Source: an uncultured Geobacter sp.
GTDB lineage: Bacteria; Desulfobacterota; Desulfuromonadia; Geobacterales; DSM-12255
Direction of reading: 5' to 3'
NCBI GenBank assembly: GCA_937860145.1
Contig: CALMBF010000180.1
Location: 1-43,006, forward strand
Length of the DNA stretch: 43,006 nucleotides
The notes below the pieces were generated by a model. That model made no database searches. It was given only the letters and a program-made list of their open reading frames with translations, and was not told where the DNA came from. The translations under genes and the position numbers were made by a program. Positions 6,399 through 14,468 of the stretch are shown here, one piece after another; the stretch's first letter is position 1; every line of letters begins with the position of its first letter.

Positions 6399-8321
6399 AT
6401 GGAACTACGGATACGACGAAAACTCGGCCAGATACTGGTGGACGCCGGTCTCCTCAAGAAACATACCCTTGACCGGGCATGTGAAGAACAACAACGGACC
6501 CACGAACTCCTGGGACAGGTATTGGTCAGGATGGGGGTACTCAAGGCGCACCACGTCAAGGCGCCGCTGCTGATCCAGGATCACCTCTCAAGCATCGATG
6601 ACGCCGTCAAGGTCGCTGCAGGGGAGCGGCAACTCCTGGGGGTCCTTCTGGTCCAGTCCGGAAAGATCACCCGCAGGCAACTGGACGAGGCCGTTGCCGA
6701 GCAGAAGCGGTCTGGCGACAGGCTGGGCAAGGTCTTCACCCGCCTCGGCATGCTGACGGAACGGCAACTGGCAGCGCTCCTGGAGTTTCAGCACCATCAG
6801 GATGACACCACGGCTGTCACCCCTCTCAGGCTCGGTGAACTCCTCGTCGCTACGGGGCATATCTCTCGCGAGCAACTGAATGCCGCCCTCCTCAAACAGG
6901 ATGTTTCCCACAAGAAGATCGGTGAAATACTGGTCGAAGAGGGCTATATCACCCCGCGCAGACTCAAGAGCGCATTCTGCCTGCAGAAGATGCTCATCAA
7001 TTCCGTTCTTGCCGCCCTTCTCTCCCTGGGCACGGGCGCTGCGGCCATGGCCGAAACTGTATCGCTGCAATGGGCACCGAATACCGATGCCAACCTGGCA
7101 GGTTACAAGGTCTATTACACTGCTGATGCCTCCCCCCTCGCCTCTGCGGCCCCTCTCAATGTCGGTCTGCAGACGACTGCTACCATAACGGGACTCGACC
7201 CCGGACATTCCTACCAGTTCGCGGTTACTGCCTATGATACCGCGGGTAACGAAAGTACCTTTTCCAACATCGTGACTGTTGCGGAACAGGCACCGCCGAC
7301 CGTGGGGATAACATCTCCACTGAACGCGACCACGGTGAGGGGTGTCGTCACGGTAAGCGTCAGCGCATCCGACAATGTCGGGATTACAAAGGTCGAGTTC
7401 TACGTCAATGGTATACTGACGGCCACGGATACCGCAACGCCCTATACCTACTCGTGGGATACGACGACCCTGGCGGCAGGTGCCTACACCCTTACCGTGA
7501 AAGCCTACGACGCCGCCGGGAATGTCGGTCAGGCAAGCAGCACGGTAACCGTTCGACCACATCCCCCGGCTAAAATCGGCGTCTTCAACGATGCTTACTG
7601 GTATCTCGACACAAATCGGAACTGGGCGTGGGACGGTGTCCCCACGGACACCCTTGGTATTTTCGGCCTTGGCATTGCCGGGGCAATCCCTGTGGCCGGT
7701 GATTGGAACAACGACGGCACGTCCGAGATCGGCTTGTTCGTTGATGGGGTCTGGTATCTCGACACGAACGGCAACGGGCAGTGGGACGGCGAAGGGACCG
7801 ATACCCGTTACACGTTCGGAGCCGGCATCCCCAATGCCCGACCGGTGGTCGGTGACTGGACGGGAGACGGCACGACGAAGATCGGCATTTATGCGGATGG
7901 AGTCTGGTACCTCGACATGAACGGCAACGGGCAGTGGGACGGTGAAGGGGCCGATACCCGTTACACGTTCGGAGCTGGCATCCCCAACGCCCGTCCGGTG
8001 GTCGGTGACTGGACAGGAGACGGCAAGACAAAGATCGGCATTTATGCGGATGGAGTCTGGTATCTCGACATGAACGGCAACGGGCAGTGGGACGGTGAAG
8101 GGATCGATGTGCTGGGCCGGTTCGGAGCCGGTCTCCCGAATGCTCTTCCCGTGACCGGTGACTGGAACGGGGACGGTATCACGAAGATAGGCGTGTACAG
8201 CAACGGGAGCTGGTACCTGGATGCGAACAGGAACTGGGTCTGGGACGGTGCCCCCACGGACACGTATGGCGCTTTCGGCCTTGGCCTGCCGCATGCCATG
8301 CCCGTGACCGGGAACTGGTAG
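6399..8321 (+). CDS. MshEN-triplet / transmembrane / FN3 / Ig / five-repeat surface protein
   Basis: 640 residues with an unusual architecture. Residues 8-60, 79-131 and 144-196 are three copies of the MshEN/GspE-N pattern (RLGxLLVxxGxI, QLxxA, Q, then LGxxL). This domain binds c-di-GMP in MshE-type ATPases. Residues about 198-218 are a hydrophobic segment ending AAAMAE, like an internal signal sequence. Then come a fibronectin type III domain (about 220-303), an Ig-like domain (about 308-390) and five 51-residue repeats (392-640) of the type KIGIYADGVWYLD..GDWTGDG, resembling FG-GAP/VCBS repeats. I chose the ATG at 6399 (SD GGGAG) over an in-frame TTG at 6360. Likely topology: MshEN in the cytoplasm, the rest exported. 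Expression is under the GEMM riboswitch. Function unknown; adhesion or surface attachment is a guess. Confidence 0.82.
   Translation: MELRIRRKLGQILVDAGLLKKHTLDRACEEQQRTHELLGQVLVRMGVLKAHHVKAPLLIQDHLSSIDDAVKVAAGERQLLGVLLVQSGKITRRQLDEAVAEQKRSGDRLGKVFTRLGMLTERQLAALLEFQHHQDDTTAVTPLRLGELLVATGHISREQLNAALLKQDVSHKKIGEILVEEGYITPRRLKSAFCLQKMLINSVLAALLSLGTGAAAMAETVSLQWAPNTDANLAGYKVYYTADASPLASAAPLNVGLQTTATITGLDPGHSYQFAVTAYDTAGNESTFSNIVTVAEQAPPTVGITSPLNATTVRGVVTVSVSASDNVGITKVEFYVNGILTATDTATPYTYSWDTTTLAAGAYTLTVKAYDAAGNVGQASSTVTVRPHPPAKIGVFNDAYWYLDTNRNWAWDGVPTDTLGIFGLGIAGAIPVAGDWNNDGTSEIGLFVDGVWYLDTNGNGQWDGEGTDTRYTFGAGIPNARPVVGDWTGDGTTKIGIYADGVWYLDMNGNGQWDGEGADTRYTFGAGIPNARPVVGDWTGDGKTKIGIYADGVWYLDMNGNGQWDGEGIDVLGRFGAGLPNALPVTGDWNGDGITKIGVYSNGSWYLDANRNWVWDGAPTDTYGAFGLGLPHAMPVTGNW
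7572..8320 (+). repeat. Five tandem 153-bp in-gene repeats
   Basis: Five consecutive 51-codon units encode (K/E)IG(I/V/L)..(D/N)G.WYLD.N.N..WDG...D...FG.G.P.A.PV.GDW..DG. Units 2 and 3 are nearly identical; units 1 and 5 share NRNW in place of NGNGQW. The strong nucleotide identity of the middle copies suggests recent duplication or gene conversion. Confidence 0.9.
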
Positions 8322-8392
8322 AGCACGTCCGGTCACACTACCGGCACAACAGGACATAGCGGGACCACTTCTATCGGCTCGCTCCGGAATCA

Positions 8393-8430
8393 ACGGGGGT
8401 CTGCATCTCTGCAGACCCCCGTTTCCCTTT
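8393..8430 (+). terminator. Terminator after the MshEN-repeat protein
   Basis: ACGGGGGTCTGC (8393-8404) pairs with GCAGACCCCCGT (8411-8422) and is followed by TTCCCTTTT. Confidence 0.8.
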
Positions 8431-8511
8431 TCGTGACGGAGATACCCGGTCCATCTCCTGACGGGATCCCTGCCAGCCCGGTTCGTCCCCCGTAACCCGG
8501 ATCCGCCCTGC

Positions 8512-8539
8512 TTGACTCACCTGCTATCCGTAGTATCGT
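8512..8539 (+). promoter_or_regulatory. Possible promoter of the Spy-like gene
   Basis: TTGACT (8512-8517), 16-base spacer, TATCGT (8534-8539), about 30 bases before the start codon. Confidence 0.4.
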
Positions 8540-8567
8540 TAGAGAATCCCAACAAGGAGGAGAGCGT

Positions 8568-9101
8568 ATGTTTAGGACACTACTGACAGCATGTTTGATG
8601 GTCGTGTTAGCTTCACCCGCATTCCCGCAGCCGGCCATGCCCGGCCCGATGGAACGCCCTGAGCAACTGGCGGGAATGGGCCCCGTGGACAGGATGGACA
8701 TGGGGCCGATGGACAGGATGGGAGACATGATGGGGATGTGCCTCGACAATGCAGCCACGATCGGCCTTACCCAGGAACAGAAAAACAGACTCACTCCGCT
8801 CCATCGCGAGATGAAGAAGAAGCAGGTCCGCTACAAAGCCGATGCAAAACTGGCCGAGATGGAACTCATGGAGATCATGGAGGTGAAGGATTTCGATCTT
8901 GAAAAAGCCAGTGCTGCGACCAGGAAGATATCAGACATAAAAACGGCCTACCATCTGGACATGCTCAAACTGATGAAGGAAGTGCGCACCACCCTGACTG
9001 ACGAGCAGTTTCAGAAATTACTGCAGTTGAAGCATCGGAAGATGGAAAAAAGGGAGATGAAGAAGGAGAGGAAAAAGCCTGTCAAAAAGATGGGCATGTA
9101 A
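8568..9101 (+). CDS. Periplasmic Spy/CpxP-like protein, methionine-rich
   Basis: 177 residues with a signal peptide (about 1-20). A Met/Pro/Gly/Asp-rich low-complexity segment (about 22-58) includes repeated DRM and GPM units. A helical core follows with LTQEQ and LTDEQ, the paired LTxxQ motifs of the Spy/CpxP/ZraP family of ATP-independent periplasmic chaperones and metal-stress sensors. The C-terminus is very Lys/Arg/Glu-rich. ATG preceded by AAGGAGGAG. It is flanked by its own promoter and terminator, so it is likely a single-gene unit. The methionine-rich segment may bind Cu(I) or Ag(I); this is inference. Confidence 0.78.
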   Translation: MFRTLLTACLMVVLASPAFPQPAMPGPMERPEQLAGMGPVDRMDMGPMDRMGDMMGMCLDNAATIGLTQEQKNRLTPLHREMKKKQVRYKADAKLAEMELMEIMEVKDFDLEKASAATRKISDIKTAYHLDMLKLMKEVRTTLTDEQFQKLLQLKHRKMEKREMKKERKKPVKKMGM

Positions 9102-9216
9102 CAACTGCGGGTGAGCGAGCAGGTGATGCCCGTGTCGACATGGCGAAGGGGAGGGATGCCGGACAATCCTGACAGTCTCACGGGAGCCGGGAAAGCTCCT
9201 CGCAGAATGAACAAAT

Positions 9217-9245
9217 AAAGCCCGCCAGAGGCCTTGGCGGGCTTT
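9217..9245 (+). terminator. Terminator after the Spy-like gene
   Basis: AAAGCCCGCCA and TGGCGGGCTTT (ending 9245) form a perfect hairpin with flanking A/T; it could work in both directions. Confidence 0.8.
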
Positions 9246-9369
9246 CATATGTTAACGTGTCGATTACAGCCAGAGGCGGTAATCCCTTGGCAGCCCGCCC
9301 GACGTGCAGCCCCACGTCATCCCGCCCACGGAGAGAAATACCGTCCTGTCCCGTCCGCATCGGCTACAT

Positions 9370-9397
9370 TTGAAATTTTAAATTAGCCTGATATAGT
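9370..9397 (+). promoter_or_regulatory. Promoter of the receiver-PilZ gene
   Basis: TTGAAA (9370-9375), 16-base AT-rich spacer, TATAGT (9392-9397), about 19 bases before the chosen start codon. Confidence 0.5.
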
Positions 9398-9415
9398 GAG
9401 ATGCGGAGGAAGGTG

Positions 9416-10138
9416 ATGAAAAAGGTTCTTCTCGCAAGCGAATACAAGGTCTTTCTGAGAAGGAATACCAACCTGCTGATGAGAAGGGGGTTCCAGCTCT
9501 TCACCGCAACGAGTGGCGGACAGGCCCTCAATTTGCTCGACAACCATCACTTCGATCTCATCATTGCGGATTTCAAGCTGGACGACATGAGCGGCTGCAC
9601 CCTCTGCTCGCTGATCCGCAAGGAAGATAAATTCAAGCATCTTCCCGTCATCCTCGCGTGCCACAACATACCGGGGAGCATCGAGAGAGTCGAACAGAGC
9701 GGCGCAACGGCCATGCTCCTGAAACCCATAGATCCCCTTCAGATGCTGGAGACAATCGGCAGCTTTATTGGCCTGCACCTGGGCAGAAGCAAACGGGTCG
9801 TGCTGAAGGTCAAGGTCGTGAGCACGGAAGCCAACCTGGAGTTTTTCTGCTATTCCCATGACATCAGCAACACCGGCATCCTCCTGGAAACCGATTATCA
9901 GCTTGCACTACGGAGCCGGATCAACTGCCAGTTTACGCTTCCCGACCTCTACCAGATCGAAACGGATGGCGAAATTATCCGCTGCATGAGCGCCATGGAA
10001 TGCGAAAACCTCTACGGTGTGAAATTCATCGCACTCCCCCTCTCCTGCCGCCGGGCTATCGACAACTACGTGGCGGCAACGGAAAACCTCGCCAGGGAAG
10101 TACCCCACAGGGATCCATACTTTTCTCCCCGCCAGTGA
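9416..10138 (+). CDS. Response regulator with receiver and PilZ domains
   Basis: 240 residues. Residues 1-120 form a CheY-like receiver: D52 in LIIADFKLDD is the expected phosphoacceptor and LLKPIDP contains the conserved lysine. The acidic pair normally binding Mg2+ is weakened (LLASEYK, a single Glu). Residues about 125-225 resemble PilZ, with HDISNTGILLE matching the D/NxSxxG half of the c-di-GMP motif; the RxxxR half is only loosely present in GRSKRVVLK. No kinase gene is adjacent. The ATG at 9416 is preceded by GGAGGAAGG and is preferred over an ATG 15 bases upstream. Probably links phosphorylation to cyclic-dinucleotide output on motility or surface behaviour. Confidence 0.85.
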   Translation: MKKVLLASEYKVFLRRNTNLLMRRGFQLFTATSGGQALNLLDNHHFDLIIADFKLDDMSGCTLCSLIRKEDKFKHLPVILACHNIPGSIERVEQSGATAMLLKPIDPLQMLETIGSFIGLHLGRSKRVVLKVKVVSTEANLEFFCYSHDISNTGILLETDYQLALRSRINCQFTLPDLYQIETDGEIIRCMSAMECENLYGVKFIALPLSCRRAIDNYVAATENLAREVPHRDPYFSPRQ

Positions 10139-10621
10139 AAGATCTGTACCGTCGCTTCCAGCGTGTCCGGCACACAGGAAACAACATATTAACAATAAAT
10201 AATTAATTGTTAGGTTTTCAACTACCCCTGTTGATAACCCCCCCCCAACTGTGGATAAAGCGTAAAAATGCAATGTATCTCTGCAAGGTTTTACGCTTTG
10301 CACAAAAAATAGGCATAGACCCTAACTAGCTGTAATAACGTGTCAATAGTTATTTGCACGCACAAATAAAAAGATTTGTGACACCTGACGGCCCCATGAA
10401 CCAACCGCGTGCACGTCGATCATCTATCTGTTCAAAACTATTGAAGTGTCAGCATCTCCGTGGCCGTTTTTCTAATATAACCGCCCGGCTCCCGCCATGC
10501 TGGCATCCCCTGTGACGTACGGAGCCCAGGGGAATGGGGGTGCGGTAACCCGCATACAAAGAAAGGCCCGACAGTCGATCTGCCGGGCCTTCGGGATGCG
10601 GGCACCAATCGCCGCAGACGG
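10139..10621. other. AT-rich convergent intergenic region with DnaA-box-like motif and inverted repeats
   Basis: 483 bp between two convergent genes. It holds a perfect DnaA box TGTGGATAA (10250-10258), a related GTTGATAAC about 20 bases upstream, and an AT-rich run at 10185-10211. There are two perfect inverted repeats: AAAGCGTAAAA/TTTTACGCTTT (10257-10267 and 10289-10299), and TTATTTG/CAAATAA (about 10350-10370). A terminator hairpin is at the right end. No convincing protein-coding frame seen. Its AT content contrasts sharply with its surroundings. Confidence 0.5.
10562..10591 (-). terminator. Terminator of the octahaem cytochrome operon
   Basis: On the minus strand AAGGCCCGGCAG and CTGTCGGGCCTT pair around a short loop and are followed by TCTTT. 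Confidence 0.75.
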
Positions 10622-12073
10622 TTATTTCTGCGCCTTTTTCAGCTGCCTCTCCCTCCCGCCGAGCTGCAGCGGGTCGCCCTTGTACCCGAGCCCCTTCCAG
10701 TCCATCCGCTTGCCCCCCATGTGGCACTCGCCACACTGGAGAGCGTCCTCCTTCGGCGACACCTCGTGGCTGGCACTGATATAGGAAACGGTATTGACGA
10801 AGCGGAACTTACCGCTGTAGGGGAGGATATCGGAACCGTTCCTGAGCGCCTTGTCCCAATCATAGTCATTCCAGAGGGAGTTGTACTGCTGGAAGATGCT
10901 CAGGTATCCGTAGTTTTCATCCATCGGCTGGTCGCCGGTGTAATACTTGTAGGGATAAATCTTGGCCGTGCGGTCGGCTATGGCGCCGACCGGCCTGGTC
11001 ATGACCACCGGCTTGGTCGGGTCCTTGATCTTGTCCCCCACCATGTACCGCTCGATTTTACCGTTATACCAGGCGTACACCGGGACCACGTTCATCCCCC
11101 AGGTAAAGGAGCCCTTTTTCTTCATGAAGGTCTCTTTGTCGAACTGCTCCTCGGGGCTCAGCTCCTTCCCCACATCGGACCACTTCCAGCTCATCTTGGT
11201 CGCCTGCCCCTTGTTGAATACCGGGATATGACAGGTTTCGCAGGCAACCGCGGCCAGATGGCCGTTGAGGATGGCGCCGTTTTTCGACTTTTTATGGGGC
11301 GCCTTGTCACCGCTGTGACAGTCCGTGCAGGCCACCCGGGCATCGTAGTGAGCCATCATGCTGGATGCACCCGCAATTTTGTGCTCCTTTGTCCTGTGGC
11401 AGGCCTGGCAGGCCATGTCCTGTCCGCCACTGGCCTTGGACCCCATGTGCACGTCCTGCTTTTTGACCGTTTTTTCAAGTGTCGAATCGAGTCCCGCATG
11501 CTTTACCGCATCCGCCCCACCGCCAAAGAAGTGGCAGTAGCCGCAGTTACGCCGGGTCGGCATGCCGACATTCCTGGCAGCCTCGTTCAGGTCCATGCTC
11601 CCCTTTTCCATGGACTTCATGTCCACGTCGCAGCTGAAGGCCGACCGGGCATAGTTCCCCTTCTGGGCATGGCAGATCAGACAGTCCACGTTTTCCTTCT
11701 TGCTGAAATCGTAGTTGGAACGGGTCCAACCGTAGCCGGCGTGACACTTGCCGCACGCTTCGTGAACCAGCCCGTCCTTGCCCGCCTGGATGGAGGTGCA
11801 GAACGCATTGATCATGTTCGCCTTGCCGTACTGCTTACTGCTCTTTTCCAGCCCCTTGACGTGATTTGGCGTCCCCTTCCAGTTCCAGTGGGTTGTCTTC
11901 ATGAAGTCCGTCGCCTGCTTTTCATGGCACACGAGACAGACTTTCGTCACCTCAGGGCCGGACTTGAAGGTACCGGTCACCAGTTTCGTATGGTCCTCGC
12001 CCGCCATCACCGAGGTTGCCACCAGCAGCAGGCAGCCGGCAACCGCTGCTGCAACTCCCCTTCCCCTGCGCAT
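10622..12073 (-). CDS. Octahaem c-type cytochrome, tetrathionate-reductase (OTR) family
   Basis: 483 residues from the ATG at 12073 (SD AAAGGAG). It begins with a Sec signal peptide (MRRGRGVAAAVAGCLLLVA..MAG). Eight CXXCH haem sites are visible: CLVCH, CGKCH, CLICH, CGYCH, CQACH, CTDCH, CETCH and CGECH. Eight sites, the length, and the spacing resemble the octahaem family named after Shewanella OTR, which reduces tetrathionate, nitrite or hydroxylamine in vitro. The physiological substrate is unknown. It is periplasmic by prediction. The gene is last in a minus-strand set after a porin and a small secreted protein, suggesting a periplasm-outer membrane redox module. Confidence 0.86.
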   Translation of the reverse strand: MRRGRGVAAAVAGCLLLVATSVMAGEDHTKLVTGTFKSGPEVTKVCLVCHEKQATDFMKTTHWNWKGTPNHVKGLEKSSKQYGKANMINAFCTSIQAGKDGLVHEACGKCHAGYGWTRSNYDFSKKENVDCLICHAQKGNYARSAFSCDVDMKSMEKGSMDLNEAARNVGMPTRRNCGYCHFFGGGADAVKHAGLDSTLEKTVKKQDVHMGSKASGGQDMACQACHRTKEHKIAGASSMMAHYDARVACTDCHSGDKAPHKKSKNGAILNGHLAAVACETCHIPVFNKGQATKMSWKWSDVGKELSPEEQFDKETFMKKKGSFTWGMNVVPVYAWYNGKIERYMVGDKIKDPTKPVVMTRPVGAIADRTAKIYPYKYYTGDQPMDENYGYLSIFQQYNSLWNDYDWDKALRNGSDILPYSGKFRFVNTVSYISASHEVSPKEDALQCGECHMGGKRMDWKGLGYKGDPLQLGGRERQLKKAQK

Positions 12074-12102
12074 AGACACTCCTTTCACCTGTGCGACCTC
12101 CA

Positions 12103-12411
12103 TCAGCATCCGGCGGTTTTCCTGAACAGCTTGCTGATATTCTTACCACCCTCGTTGTCGTACTTGCAGCGGATCTCATCCCCATCGACGATACGCTTGT
12201 CATTGAACTTGTCCAGTGTCAGGTCGTCGACGACCGTGATGGAGACCTCCTCGCCGCTCTTCACGTCCTTGAGGATCACCACCGCCGACTTCTTGTCGGC
12301 CGCCATGGTGATTTTCGAGACGGTACCGATCATCTTGATCTCTTCCGCCCGGGCTATGCCGGCAAGCATCAGCATTGCCAGCAGCAGCATCCATACACTC
12401 AGCTTTCTCAT
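12103..12411 (-). CDS. Small secreted hypothetical protein of the cytochrome operon
   Basis: 102 residues from the ATG at 12411 (SD GGAG eight bases upstream). It has a clear signal peptide, MRKLSVWMLLLAMLMLAG, cleaved after ARA. The mature part of about 80 residues reads as a small beta-rich domain (MIGTVSKITMAADKK, VVILKDVKSGEEVSITVVDD, DEIRCKYDNEGGKNISKLF), OB-fold-like in its alternating pattern, with a C-terminal Cys. I do not recognise a family. It sits between the porin and the octahaem cytochrome, 29 bases ahead of the latter. A role in cytochrome assembly or docking is only a guess. Confidence 0.75.
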   Translation of the reverse strand: MRKLSVWMLLLAMLMLAGIARAEEIKMIGTVSKITMAADKKSAVVILKDVKSGEEVSITVVDDLTLDKFNDKRIVDGDEIRCKYDNEGGKNISKLFRKTAGC

Positions 12412-12482
12412 GACTCTTCTCCATTTTCTCGTGTGTGCCCGATACGCGATCCCCCACGTACTGTCACGACGGCAGCATGGGC

Positions 12483-12510
12483 TGCCGGGTGGATCGGGAT
12501 CCACCCGGCA
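12483..12510 (-). other. Long perfect hairpin between porin and small-protein genes
   Basis: TGCCGGGTGGATC (12483-12495) and GATCCACCCGGCA (12498-12510) are perfect complements with almost no spacer, just downstream of the porin stop. No T tract follows on the minus strand, so it may protect or process the upstream mRNA end, or be a weak terminator. Confidence 0.6.
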
Positions 12511-12519
12511 CGTGATACA

Positions 12520-13989
12520 TCAGAATTTGACCTCGAAGGTTGCGTAAATGTCCTGGGCCTTTTTCAACGGTGCCAGGTACTGCATGTTGGCGGCGGTCAG
12601 GTCGGAAATCTTCGTGGGTGCGCCGACCCAGTTGTTGCTGTTGGTGTACTGGAAGTCATAGTACTGGTAGCCGAGGCGGAAGAAGACCTTGCTCAGGTAG
12701 GAGGAAATCGGTTGCAGCTTGAGCTCCTGGATGACATAGGCTTCGTACACATTGCCCCGGGTACCGAGCTTGCTGGTCCACATGTCGTCGGCAGCCGGAT
12801 CGAAGGGCATCCAGTTCTTCGATCCGTAGTTGTACTCGACGCCGAGCTTTGTCGCCGTCGGGGTGAAATCGTACCGGGCGCCCGCGTAGACACCGTAGCC
12901 GGTCTTGTCGTCGGCCGCGCCGGGACCGGTATTGAAATCGCCCGTCAGCAGGCCGAAGGGGGAACCGGGGGCAACATTGCCGTTCGGATGGGTCACGCTC
13001 ATCCCGGCGCTGGCAAAGAGGGTGAGGTCACCGCTGCCGATCCTCTTGAGGGTGCTGAGGACGCCGAGTTCGTACCAGTCCATGTCGCCGAGATTGGTCT
13101 GGACACTGTTGGGGTTGTCGAAGATGTTGAAGCCGCGGTTCCACTGGAGATCGATCCGGAGAGGGTCCGTGTCGATGGGAACGATCTGGACCCCCAGCAT
13201 GTCGGTGTCATGGACGCTGTTCCTGCTGTCAAACCCGGCCTCGAAGCCACGGCCGTAGCAGACTTTTGCAAAGGCGCCCGGGAGGGCGTCGATGTCGGGA
13301 GCCCACCCGAGGGTCATGCCGTCAAAGGCGTAATCGACCACGAGCCCCGGGACCCCGGCGCTCCCCGGCCGCTCGCCGTTCTGGCGGAGATGGGTCGGGG
13401 AACCGCCGGTGGAGGGGCGCCGGCCGACGGAGAACCAGATCGGCTGACCGGCGATATTGTTCCATGTGGCATAGACCTGGTCGACGCGAAGGGTGTTGTC
13501 GCTGGGGACATGACCGATGCTGCCGTCCAGGACGGAACTCCTGTCGGCGAAAAAGCCCGCATTGGTCGCATCGGCAGTCTGGTTGCCGCTCGTCTTGTAC
13601 ATGAGGAGGCGGGTGGTAACGGTAACGTCCTGGGTGGCCTTCGCCTTCAGGTTGAGACCGAAACGGTTGGTCATCAAGGCGTCGTTCCTGGTCGTATACC
13701 CGTTGGTCGGTGCTCCGAAGAACGTGGGGGGGACTCCCGTGAAGGGGGTGTGGGGTGCCACATCACCCTTCAGCGAATCGATCCGGAACCGGTAGTCGCC
13801 GCCAATGGTCAACCAACGGCCGAGAGACTTGTCATCGACCTTCTTTACCTGGCTCTTGAGCTGATCGATCTCCTTGGAGAGCTGGTCGACCTTTTTCTGC
13901 AGGTCTTCGTCGGCGGCATGGACCGCCAGGGGGATGGCCAGACCGGCCAGCAGGGTTGTCATCGCCAGATACATGCTTCTGTTTTTCAT
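12520..13989 (-). CDS. DUF3373-type outer-membrane porin with N-terminal coiled coil
   Basis: 489 residues. Signal peptide (about 1-25, ending VHAADE), then a short heptad-like coiled coil (KKVDQLSKEIDQLKSQVKK, about 31-50). A beta-barrel-like region follows, rich in alternating aromatic strands, ending ATFEVKF with the terminal Phe typical of BamA substrates. The sequence style (GGDYRFRID, NRFGLNLKAKA, WFSVGRRPSTGG) matches the DUF3373 family that accompanies multihaem cytochromes in Geobacter. ATG with GGGAGG upstream. First gene of the porin-small protein-cytochrome set, which suggests an outer-membrane partner for the periplasmic octahaem protein. The barrel itself carries no haem motif. 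Confidence 0.82.
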   Translation of the reverse strand: MKNRSMYLAMTTLLAGLAIPLAVHAADEDLQKKVDQLSKEIDQLKSQVKKVDDKSLGRWLTIGGDYRFRIDSLKGDVAPHTPFTGVPPTFFGAPTNGYTTRNDALMTNRFGLNLKAKATQDVTVTTRLLMYKTSGNQTADATNAGFFADRSSVLDGSIGHVPSDNTLRVDQVYATWNNIAGQPIWFSVGRRPSTGGSPTHLRQNGERPGSAGVPGLVVDYAFDGMTLGWAPDIDALPGAFAKVCYGRGFEAGFDSRNSVHDTDMLGVQIVPIDTDPLRIDLQWNRGFNIFDNPNSVQTNLGDMDWYELGVLSTLKRIGSGDLTLFASAGMSVTHPNGNVAPGSPFGLLTGDFNTGPGAADDKTGYGVYAGARYDFTPTATKLGVEYNYGSKNWMPFDPAADDMWTSKLGTRGNVYEAYVIQELKLQPISSYLSKVFFRLGYQYYDFQYTNSNNWVGAPTKISDLTAANMQYLAPLKKAQDIYATFEVKF

Positions 13990-14468
13990 CAGTTACCTCC
14001 CTTGCTGTAAATTAATCACCTTTAACTATCAATTAAATCACATCCTGCTCTGATCTCAACAAACAACACGTACAGTCACGGTTTCGGTCATGGTACGTTT
14101 TTTCGCGGTCAACCTGTGTGGTTTCCGCTGAACAGTCACCCCCTTCCCTGACCAGGTCTGTATGGTAGTGTGCCGGATTCATCGTCATTTTCATGTTATG
14201 CAATAGTCGGATATTCAATTATATGATTTTCTGAATGCAACTGGAGTGCCGAAGAACATTAAGCCGGTAAAAAATACGGGGACCATCCCATGGCTCTGAG
14301 GAGGGACAAACGAGGTGAGGCCTGCAGGGAACTCCGCCTCCAGACGAAACCAGACGGACACATCATCGGGAGAAGGGGACGATGCGCCCCTACGTCGCTC
14401 TTGACAGTTCCCGGTTTTTGAACGATTGTTGCCACAGCCCAAGCAACCGCAACCATGGAGATTCTGGC
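13990..14468. other. Divergent intergenic region, 479 bp
   Basis: Separates the cytochrome operon (minus) from the methyltransferase-MTHFR fusion (plus). The left half is AT-rich, as expected of a promoter area, but I could not find a convincing -24/-12 or -35/-10 pair for the minus operon. The right half is a transcribed-looking GC-rich leader without a recognisable SAM, SAH or cobalamin riboswitch. Confidence 0.5.
14401..14429 (+). promoter_or_regulatory. Weak candidate promoter of the methyltransferase-MTHFR gene
   Basis: TTGACA (14401-14406), 17-base spacer, GATTGT (14424-14429). The -35 is perfect; the -10 is poor. Confidence 0.3.

Larger units (their letters stand above)
9102..9415. 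other. Intergenic region, 314 bp
   Basis: Holds the terminator of the Spy-like gene and a promoter for the receiver-PilZ gene. I see no small gene or recognisable RNA in the remainder. Confidence 0.6.

Noticed and set aside
10139-10621. Chromosomal replication origin
   Set aside because: Only one perfect DnaA box and no dnaA, dnaN or gidA-type neighbours; kept as a second-look item only.
14230-14468. SAM, SAH or cobalamin riboswitch ahead of the methyltransferase-MTHFR fusion
   Set aside because: None of the core motifs of these classes was found in the leader.
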